A stretch of DNA of 7,653 bases from an uncultured Clostridia bacterium (GTDB lineage Bacteria; Bacillota; Clostridia; Christensenellales; Borkfalkiaceae): positions 1 to 7,653 of the forward strand of contig CAKQEE010000049.1 in the NCBI GenBank assembly GCA_934230055.1. The letters run 5' to 3'. Under the pieces are notes generated by a model. It was not told the DNA's origin, did no database searches, and saw nothing but the letters and a program-made list of their open reading frames with translations. This document shows, in pieces, positions 1-5,428 of the stretch (position 1 is its first letter; each line of letters opens with the position of its first letter). The position numbers and the translations under genes were made by a program.

Positions 1-950
1 GAAAAAATCTCCGTTAAAACCAGCCTCGCGTATCTTTTAAACGGCTCGAAACGCGCGTTTTCGTATATCTTTTTGTAATTGAATTTCTTTATCGCGGTAA
101 GTTTTTCGTATCCCGCAGAAGATAACCTTATGCCGCAGCCTACGTCGCTGCTCGTGCAAATATCCGCTATAAAACCACTCATAATCGCGCCCGTATTTAC
201 CGCTTCGCCTTTTTTGATTTCCGCTATACGGGAAAGCTCTTTCAAATCGCTTTCCGTTAAAAAACCGAGGCTCATGGCGTCCTCTATATCCCTGCCGAGA
301 TAGGCTATTTTATCGGAAATTTTAACGACGCACCCCTCGAAGGTTACGGGCGCGTAACGCCCTTTAACGAATTCGTTAAGGTCTATAAACTCCCTTCTCG
401 GAATAAGCCCGTTTTCGTCCGCTTCTCCGCAATGAGAAATTATTCCGTCGCGTACGGCGTAGGTAAGGTTAAGATTTTCGTAAACGTTTTTCCTGTCCGG
501 CAAAAGCTCTATTTCGTCTGCAAAACGAAGTCCGTTTTTCTCGTGCCAAAAGGCGGAATTTTCGCCGAGAAAGCTTTTATAAAGCCCGTCTATAATAGTT
601 TCTCCCTCGTGACCGAACGGGGCGTGACCTACGTCGTGTCCCATAGCGACGGCGCGGGTAAGCTCTTCGTTAAGCCCCAAGCTTTTAGCTATCGTGTAAG
701 CCACCGATTCCACGTGCAGAACGTGTTCCGCCCTCGTGCAGATATGGTCCGATTCTATATTATAAAACACCTGCGTTTTATGCTTTAATCTTCTGTACGC
801 GCGCGAATGAAGAAGTCGCGTGTAATCGCGCTCGAAAGGCGTGCGGAAATCTTCCGAAGCCTCGCCGTAAAGGGCGTTTTCCCTTTTTATATATTCCGCG
901 TAAAGCGGATTTTTCTCCGTAGCGGCAACCGCCGAAAACTTTTTGTCCAT
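1..950 (-). CDS. dgt: dGTPase-family HD phosphohydrolase (3' end cut by window edge)
   Basis: Probable deoxynucleoside triphosphate triphosphohydrolase, a cytosolic metal enzyme that splits dGTP or other dNTPs into deoxynucleoside and triphosphate. The frame is open from ATG at 950 to the edge: 316 residues, C-terminus missing. Visible in order: RAYRRLKHKTQVF at residues 50-62, the family's N-terminal signature; TRAEHVLHVE with metal ligand His76; MGHDVGHAPFGHEGE at 103-117 with the HD pair His105-Asp106 plus His109 and His114; and ISDKIAYLGRDIEDA at 211-225 with Asp213 as the last metal ligand. The H...HD...D set is complete, so the enzyme should be active. A stop lies in frame just upstream (TAA at 977-975) and no GTG or TTG is nearby, so 950 is the only reasonable start. 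Yet the leader is A-rich with no clear Shine-Dalgarno; the nearest GGA is about 20 bases away. A terminator separates it from the upstream kinase. Substrate range within the dNTPases is not readable. Confidence 0.93.
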   Translation of the reverse strand, partial: MDKKFSAVAATEKNPLYAEYIKRENALYGEASEDFRTPFERDYTRLLHSRAYRRLKHKTQVFYNIESDHICTRAEHVLHVESVAYTIAKSLGLNEELTRAVAMGHDVGHAPFGHEGETIIDGLYKSFLGENSAFWHEKNGLRFADEIELLPDRKNVYENLNLTYAVRDGIISHCGEADENGLIPRREFIDLNEFVKGRYAPVTFEGCVVKISDKIAYLGRDIEDAMSLGFLTESDLKELSRIAEIKKGEAVNTGAIMSGFIADICTSSDVGCGIRLSSAGYEKLTAIKKFNYKKIYENARFEPFKRYARLVLTEIF

Positions 951-984
951 AAATTTTTTCGCTTTTTCGTTCCGTTAAATTTTC

Positions 985-1017
985 AAAAAGCTCCCGACCT
1001 CTCGGCGGAAGCTTTTT
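985..1017 (-). terminator. Intrinsic terminator after the sugar kinase gene
   Basis: On the minus strand the 5' arm AAAAAGCTTCCGCC pairs with GGTCGGGAGCTTTTT around a GAGA (GNRA-type) tetraloop. This gives about 14 pairs, one of them G-T, with one bulged T. Five T residues close the stem, then G AAAA TTT follows. It starts 4 bases after the kinase stop codon and ends 34 bases before the dGTPase start. The U-tract is short because it also serves as the base of the stem, so some read-through is possible. The element is partly symmetric and could also stop plus-strand transcription, but no plus-strand gene needs it. Confidence 0.8.
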
Positions 1018-1021
1018 TATT

Positions 1022-2134
1022 TTACAAGTATTCTTTGACGATTTTTTGCATTTCCTCGTAATTTTTAACCATATCTTCAGCAAGCGCAAGCTGGCAACGC
1101 GCCCTGTCGAGATTCTGACCTTCGTAATGCACTCCGAAATACTTATCGCCTTCGAGATAGTCCGTTAAAAATCTTACGCCGCACTCCGTAGTCATGGTAA
1201 TCGCGCCGAGAGAAAGCGTTTCCTTTTCGTTTTCCGTAAGGGATTTGCCTACGGAACCCAAGAAGCCCTCCGTAAACGCGCGGAATTTATAAAGGTCGAG
1301 TCTTACCTTGGAAAGGTCTTTTTCGTCCTCTGCGGCGGTGTTCGCGGTAAACCTTATCGCGTCGCCGAAATCGAACCCCACAAGCCCCGGCATAACCGTA
1401 TCGAGGTCTATTACCGCAAGGTGCTTGTGCGTTTTGTTATCGAAAAGAACGTTGTTGCTCTTCGTGTCGTTATGCGTTACCCGAAGGGGAAGCTCGCCCG
1501 ACTTTTGCATTTTATACATTTTCGTGGCGGTTTTTTCAAGGTCAAAATATCTTTTAATCTCTCCCTCTACCTCCGCGGCGCGTTTTTCGCTATCCTCCGC
1601 AATGGCGTTTTTAAGTTTTTCGTACCTGTTTACGGTATTATGGAAGTGCGGTATAACTATAAAAAGCTTTTCCGCAGGGTAATCGGCAAGATAATTCTGA
1701 AAATCTCCGAAAGCCTTACCCATTTCGCGAATCATTCCGAGATCGTCGGTAAAATTGACCGCTTCGGAATCGTCTATAAACCGATAGCAACGCCAAAAAT
1801 CGCCCTCTTCGTCGTAAACGAAATAGTCGCCGTTTTCCGCGTGCTGATAATGGAGAACGTCTCTTTTTGCGGTGGGATAAATCTCTTTGATTTTCTTTCT
1901 TATATACTCCGTAACGCCGACTACGTTGCACATAATCTCTTCGGGGCGTTTAAAAACGTATGTGTTTATTCTTTGAAGTATGTAAGTTTTTATCTCTCCG
2001 CCGCGGAAATAATAAACCTTTAACGTCGTGTTTATATGTCCGTAAGAAACTTTTTCGTATCCTTTATACTCGCCTTCGATTAAAAACCTGCGGCAGAGCG
2101 AATCTATCTTTGCATCCTCAAACTCTTTTACCAT
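1022..2134 (-). CDS. NahK-like sugar kinase (aminoglycoside phosphotransferase fold)
   Basis: 370-residue cytosolic kinase of the APH/choline-kinase fold, closest to N-acetylhexosamine 1-kinase (NahK). NahK phosphorylates the anomeric C1 hydroxyl of GlcNAc or GalNAc using ATP, feeding amino-sugar salvage. Visible: a small-lobe nucleotide loop around YGHINTT (31-37); the catalytic loop RVTHNDTKSNN (218-228) with Asp223 as probable base and Asn228 as Mg ligand; the metal-binding VIDLDTVMPG (241-250), followed by FDFGDAIRF (254-262). The C-terminal stretch ECGVRFLTDYLEGDKYF (317-333) and NLDRARCQLAL (341-351) also matches my recollection of NahK. The start is fixed by AGGAGGA at 2138-2144, immediately before ATA-ATG. 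The gene has its own consensus promoter and a terminator, so it looks monocistronic or nearly so. No lacto-N-biose phosphorylase or epimerase lies beside it, so the exact sugar is uncertain. APH-fold proteins are often labelled as antibiotic kinases; the IDLDTVMPG segment argues against that. Confidence 0.85.
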   Translation of the reverse strand: MVKEFEDAKIDSLCRRFLIEGEYKGYEKVSYGHINTTLKVYYFRGGEIKTYILQRINTYVFKRPEEIMCNVVGVTEYIRKKIKEIYPTAKRDVLHYQHAENGDYFVYDEEGDFWRCYRFIDDSEAVNFTDDLGMIREMGKAFGDFQNYLADYPAEKLFIVIPHFHNTVNRYEKLKNAIAEDSEKRAAEVEGEIKRYFDLEKTATKMYKMQKSGELPLRVTHNDTKSNNVLFDNKTHKHLAVIDLDTVMPGLVGFDFGDAIRFTANTAAEDEKDLSKVRLDLYKFRAFTEGFLGSVGKSLTENEKETLSLGAITMTTECGVRFLTDYLEGDKYFGVHYEGQNLDRARCQLALAEDMVKNYEEMQKIVKEYL

Positions 2135-2137
2135 TAT

Positions 2138-2144
2138 TCCTCCT
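2138..2144 (-). promoter_or_regulatory. Strong Shine-Dalgarno of the sugar kinase
   Basis: The minus strand reads AGGAGGAATAATG. This is a near-perfect anti-16S match with a short gap of about 4 bases to the ATG. It fixes the start of the kinase at 2134. Confidence 0.8.
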
Positions 2145-2196
2145 GCATCTTTTTCCTGTCTGCTTTTTATCCGATCTTAAAAAAGGTATTTGTATT

Positions 2197-2225
2197 ATTA
2201 TATTAAATTTTCGCGCTTTTGTCAA
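2197..2225 (-). promoter_or_regulatory. Consensus sigma-A promoter for the sugar kinase
   Basis: On the minus strand TTGACA (2225-2220) and TATAAT (2202-2197) are both exact consensus hexamers with a 17-base spacer (2219-2203). Transcription should begin near 2190, leaving a leader of about 55 bases before the kinase ATG. That is too short for most riboswitches, and I see no operator-like palindrome over the promoter. The fit to consensus suggests strong, largely constitutive expression unless a repressor acts. Confidence 0.85.
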
Positions 2226-2280
2226 TGGCGAACCCGTTAAAAATCACACCGTAATACAAGTTTTTATGCTTTTGCCGATA

Positions 2281-2316
2281 AAAAACTTCCGCAAAAAATG
2301 TTTTACGGAAGCTTTT
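2281..2316 (-). terminator. Intrinsic terminator after the [FeFe] hydrogenase
   Basis: On the minus strand the 16-base arm AAAAGCTTCCGTAAAA pairs fully with TTTTGCGGAAGTTTTT (two G-T pairs) around a CATT loop, and the T run extends to six. It lies 67 bases after the hydrogenase stop codon and upstream of the kinase promoter. It is the clearest end point for the redox gene cluster. Confidence 0.85.
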
Positions 2317-2383
2317 ATTTCGTTTTTCGTACTTTTTCGACAGCCATCGACAAACCTCGAAAAGTCTTTGAGAGTGAAAAATT

Positions 2384-3814
2384 TTATTTCTTTTCCGCCG
2401 CTCCTACCGCACCGATAATCGTTTTGTCCTTTGCTTTCATGCCGTATTTTTCCACTTCCGCACGATTCTTTTCGCTGTGAGTAAGACAGCCCGCGCCGCC
2501 GACGCACCCGCCTATGCACGCCATACCCTCTATAAAGTTTGCGTCCGAAAGATTTTTACTTTTTTTCAGCAGCGCGATTTTGCAGGCTTCTATGCCGTCG
2601 CAGGAAACGGGCTTCAAATCGAAATCTTCTATTCCCTGTTCTTTAAGTCCTTCCGCAACCGCATCCGCAAGACCGCCGCAACGGGCGAAAATTCTGCCGA
2701 AGTAAGAAGCGTTGTCGAGTCCGCTTTCTTCCAGAGAGGTTACGTCTATATCTCTGCTGTCGAACAGGGCTTGAAGCTCTTCAAACGTCATCGCGACGTC
2801 TACGAACGGCTTCACTTTTTCTTGCTTGATTTCCATTTTTTTGGCTGTGCAAGGTCCTATAAACACGACCTTTGCGGAAGGTTCGCGGTCTTTTATGAAC
2901 TTGCCTATCGTAGCCATCGGCGAAAGGTTTGTGGAAACGTTCGGTATCAGATCGGGGAAATTCTTCTTTATATAAGAGACGAACGCGGGACAGCAGGAGC
3001 TTGTTAAAAATCCTTTTTCCGCAAGCTCTTTAGACTCTGCCTGCGCTACCATGTCCGCACCGAGAGCCGCTTCCATAACGGTATCGAAGCCGAGGCGTTT
3101 TATCCCCGTCACCACCTGTCCGAGAGTTGCGTAAGAAAACTGACTGGATATAGAGGGCGCGACGACGGCGTACGTTTTATACTTCGTATTGTTTTCGCTG
3201 CCCTTTAAAATATTTATAACGTTAAGGATATACGATTTATCGGTTATTGCGCCGAACGGGCATTGATACACGCACGCGCCGCAAGATATGCATTTACTGT
3301 CGTCTATTTTCGCGGAAAGGTCTTCGTTCATCGAAATTGCCTTTATTTTACAGGCGTTCTGGCAGGGGCGTTTATAGTTTCTTATCGCGCTGTACGGACA
3401 AACTTTTGCGCACATTCCGCATTCAATGCACTTGGTTTTATCTATATGCGCTTTCTGGTGTTCGTCAAAGGTTATTGCGTGGGCTTTGCACACGTCTTCG
3501 CAACGGTGCGCAAGACAGCCGCGGCACGCGTCCGTAACGGCGAAACCGCTTGCGGGACACTCGTCGCACGCAATATCTATAACGCTTATAACGTTGCCTT
3601 CTTCGGAAACGTCGCTCATAGCGAGCTTAACGCGTTCCGCCAAAATGGCGCGCTCTTTATAAACGCAACAGCGCATAGTGGGGGTTTTGCCGGGGACGAT
3701 GGTTTTGGGAATATCGAAAGCGGATTGCGGAAGTCTGCCTTCCCACGCTTCTTTTGCGACTTCTCTTAATACCTTATATTTAAGATGCTGAACCTTTGTA
3801 TCGAATTTTCTCAT
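2384..3814 (-). CDS. Monomeric [FeFe] hydrogenase, group B-like
   Basis: 476-residue cytosolic enzyme for 2H+ + 2e- <=> H2, probably with ferredoxin; no signal peptide. The N-terminal half is Cys-rich: C49-C50, C83/C86, then CRGCLAHRCEDVC (C97, C100, C105, C109), a ferredoxin motif C129-C132-C135-C139, C151/C155, and a second motif C175-C178-C181-C185. These give at least two [4Fe-4S] clusters and possibly more. H-cluster motifs: SSCCPAF (C274 proton-donor Cys, C275 ligand), GPCTAKKME (C322, Lys325), and GMACIGGCVGG (C433, C437). Against recalled C. pasteurianum CpI, the proton-path residues are kept (E260, E263, S294). The Met before the PC motif is Gly320, and the Gln of the SPQQ motif is Met300. 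SCCPAF instead of SCCPGW and the roughly 470-residue length point to group B rather than the classical group A enzymes. AAGGTG at 3819-3824 supports ATG 3814. HydE, HydF and HydG maturases must lie elsewhere. It is last in the cluster, 75 bases after the transporter. Confidence 0.9.
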   Translation of the reverse strand: MRKFDTKVQHLKYKVLREVAKEAWEGRLPQSAFDIPKTIVPGKTPTMRCCVYKERAILAERVKLAMSDVSEEGNVISVIDIACDECPASGFAVTDACRGCLAHRCEDVCKAHAITFDEHQKAHIDKTKCIECGMCAKVCPYSAIRNYKRPCQNACKIKAISMNEDLSAKIDDSKCISCGACVYQCPFGAITDKSYILNVINILKGSENNTKYKTYAVVAPSISSQFSYATLGQVVTGIKRLGFDTVMEAALGADMVAQAESKELAEKGFLTSSCCPAFVSYIKKNFPDLIPNVSTNLSPMATIGKFIKDREPSAKVVFIGPCTAKKMEIKQEKVKPFVDVAMTFEELQALFDSRDIDVTSLEESGLDNASYFGRIFARCGGLADAVAEGLKEQGIEDFDLKPVSCDGIEACKIALLKKSKNLSDANFIEGMACIGGCVGGAGCLTHSEKNRAEVEKYGMKAKDKTIIGAVGAAEKK

Positions 3815-3889
3815 TGTACACCTTCAAATTTTTGATATAATCGCTCATCTTCCCCGAAAAAGTGATTTTATCCCGTTTTGGCTTTCTTC

Positions 3890-5341
3890 TTAAAGCAGCG
3901 TTATTATAAACTGCGAGAACAACACTATGGAAACGAGTGCCATAGGATAGGTGGCGGCGTATGCGGAAGCGACGTCGTCCGTTACCGCAACGCTTATAAG
4001 CGTTCCGAGCGCGGGGGTACTCGTCATACCGCCGGTTATAGAGCCGAGGTTGTTCAAAAGACTTATCTTTAACGCGTACTTTGCCATAAAGAAGCCGACT
4101 ATCATCGGGAAAGTGGTCATAACCACGCCGCCGAGGAAACCGAACAGAATTATTATTCCGCCGTATTTGCTTATCTGGCTTACGAGCTGTGCGCCGCCCG
4201 CTACGCCCGCGCCGATAAGAAACAGCATAAGTCCGAATTCGCGGAAAACTTTTGCGGTTTTATCGGGAATTTCCAAAGAAAGTTTGCCGATATGTCCGAA
4301 ATGACCGAAAATAAGGCACATTATAAGCACGCCGCCCGTCGTTCCCAAAGAAAAGCACGTTCCGCCAAAGCCCTTGGAAGTGAGCGGAATTTTTATCGCG
4401 CCGAGGATAAGTCCGCAAATCGCGGCAAGCGCGAACGGCATAACGCCGAACTCGTCCGCTTTGAAATAGTCGCCCTTTCTGATAACCTTATCGTCCAAAC
4501 CGACTTTCAAAAGTTCACGTTCTCTATTCATATCCGCTTTCATAAACTTGGGAACGAGCTGAACGAATAAAACAACGCCAACTACGCCGAAAGGATACGC
4601 TATCGCGTGACCTAAGGTTATCATGGATTTAGCCGCTTCCGAACCTGCCGCTTCGAGTGCAGCGGAATATCCGGGAGTAGTCGTAAGCGCGCCCGACAGA
4701 ACGCCGACCGCAAAATCCGCTCCGCCGTAGCCGTCGCCGAGAATAAAAGTGAAGCCTACCGCGCATAACGCGCCGACGGTAATAATCACGACGCCGAGAA
4801 GAACGTACGATTTCGCGTTCTTTTTTAGGTTTTTGAAAAAGCTCGGTCCCGCGATAAAGCCTACCGCCGCAACGAAGAGTACCAACCCTATGTTTTGTAT
4901 AATCTTTCCGTAATAGCCGTACAGCGTGGAACCGTCGCCTTCGATGTAGAACATCTTTAAAAACGGAATATCTTTAAGTCCGCCTATCGAACACAAGCAA
5001 CCGAACGCGATTGCCACGAGGAACACGCCCGCCGTGCCGAGAGACACGCCCTTTATGGAAATACTTCCCAAAAGGTAGCCGAGCGTCGCTATTAAAAACA
5101 CCCCGAAAAGGAGCGCGACGACCGTGCTTAACGCCAGAACCGTATTCTTGTCTTCCGTTTTGGTTATGTTATAAATGCACCACGCGGCTATTGCCGCAAC
5201 TATCGCAATCGCAATAGAAATCCACAGCCATTTAAGACTTTTCTTGTTCTTTCCGCCGTTTTCGCCTTGCGGCAAAAAGGAACCCTCCGCCGAATCCGCG
5301 GGTTTAACTTCCGTTTCGGCGGTTATCTTTTCGTTTTCCAT
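3890..5341 (-). CDS. AspT/SucE-family (AAEx) membrane antiporter, putative C4-dicarboxylate transporter
   Basis: 483-residue integral membrane protein of the aspartate:alanine exchanger family, which includes AspT and the Corynebacterium succinate exporter SucE. A charged cytosolic N-terminus (1-35) precedes about 12-13 hydrophobic segments starting near residue 37. Two homologous halves are visible. GLVLFVAAVGFIAGPSFF (152-169) matches GLMLFLIGAGVAGGAQLV (370-387). GVLSGALTTTPGYSAALEAA (213-232) with HAIAYPFGVVGV (245-256) matches GSITGGMTSTPALGTL (433-448) with YAATYPMALVSI (461-472). The TTPG and TSTPAL elements are the family's substrate-path signatures. The central hydrophilic loop is only about 37 residues (262-298). 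Many relatives of about 540-560 residues carry TrkA-C-type domains there; none fits here. A possible GGAG at 5355-5358 is 13 bases from the ATG, so the ribosome site is weak. Its place directly after fumarate-reductase-like genes suggests succinate export or fumarate/succinate exchange, but this is inference. Aspartate or another acid is possible. Confidence 0.87.
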   Translation of the reverse strand: MENEKITAETEVKPADSAEGSFLPQGENGGKNKKSLKWLWISIAIAIVAAIAAWCIYNITKTEDKNTVLALSTVVALLFGVFLIATLGYLLGSISIKGVSLGTAGVFLVAIAFGCLCSIGGLKDIPFLKMFYIEGDGSTLYGYYGKIIQNIGLVLFVAAVGFIAGPSFFKNLKKNAKSYVLLGVVIITVGALCAVGFTFILGDGYGGADFAVGVLSGALTTTPGYSAALEAAGSEAAKSMITLGHAIAYPFGVVGVVLFVQLVPKFMKADMNRERELLKVGLDDKVIRKGDYFKADEFGVMPFALAAICGLILGAIKIPLTSKGFGGTCFSLGTTGGVLIMCLIFGHFGHIGKLSLEIPDKTAKVFREFGLMLFLIGAGVAGGAQLVSQISKYGGIIILFGFLGGVVMTTFPMIVGFFMAKYALKISLLNNLGSITGGMTSTPALGTLISVAVTDDVASAYAATYPMALVSIVLFSQFIITLL

Positions 5342-5390
5342 TATATTCGATTAACTCCGTATAACTCTAAAATTTTTTTTACAACGCTTT

Positions 5391-5422
5391 GCGGGCGGCA
5401 AGACGATATTGCCTGCCGCCGC
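5391..5422 (-). other. GC-rich hairpin between flavoprotein and transporter genes
   Basis: GCGGCGGCA and TGCCGCCCGC (minus strand) form a 9-pair stem with one bulged base, starting 6 bases after the flavoprotein stop. An alternative inner GGCAA/TTGCC pairing exists. It is followed by AAAGCGTTGTAAAAAAAA, not by a T run. It therefore does not meet the intrinsic-terminator standard and is more likely an mRNA-stabilising or processing structure that sets the ratio of enzyme to transporter. Confidence 0.5.
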
Positions 5423-5428
5423 TTTTAA

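Noticed and set aside
79..788. Plus-strand open frames (79-303 and 432-788) that could suggest plus-strand genes at the left edge
   Set aside because: They lie opposite the dGTPase frame, whose H...HD...D metal-site motifs are clear. No plus-strand ribosome site or protein motif was found.
778..1089. Minus-strand open frame of 103 codons spanning the kinase end and the dGTPase start
   Set aside because: It is out of frame with both real genes, crosses the terminator, and has a Lys/Arg-rich composition with no motif. It is a shadow frame.
1022..2134. Antibiotic-resistance aminoglycoside phosphotransferase
   Set aside because: The fold is shared, but the HNDTK and IDLDTVMPG segments and the C-terminal block resemble sugar 1-kinases. 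No mobile element or resistance context is present.
2135..2196. Riboswitch or leader peptide ahead of the sugar kinase
   Set aside because: The predicted leader is only about 55 bases, with no stable fold, no terminator/antiterminator pair and no short coding frame with its own ribosome site.
3865..3893. Possible promoter for the hydrogenase: TTAAGA, 17 bases, TAAAAT on the minus strand
   Set aside because: It has correct spacing but a poor -35 (4 of 6). Matches of this quality are frequent by chance in such AT-rich gaps, so I do not annotate it. A start-site map could revive it.
5342..5390. Possible promoter for the transporter (TTGTAA with TATACG)
   Set aside because: The spacer is only 15 bases and both hexamers are 4 of 6. 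It is too weak to claim.
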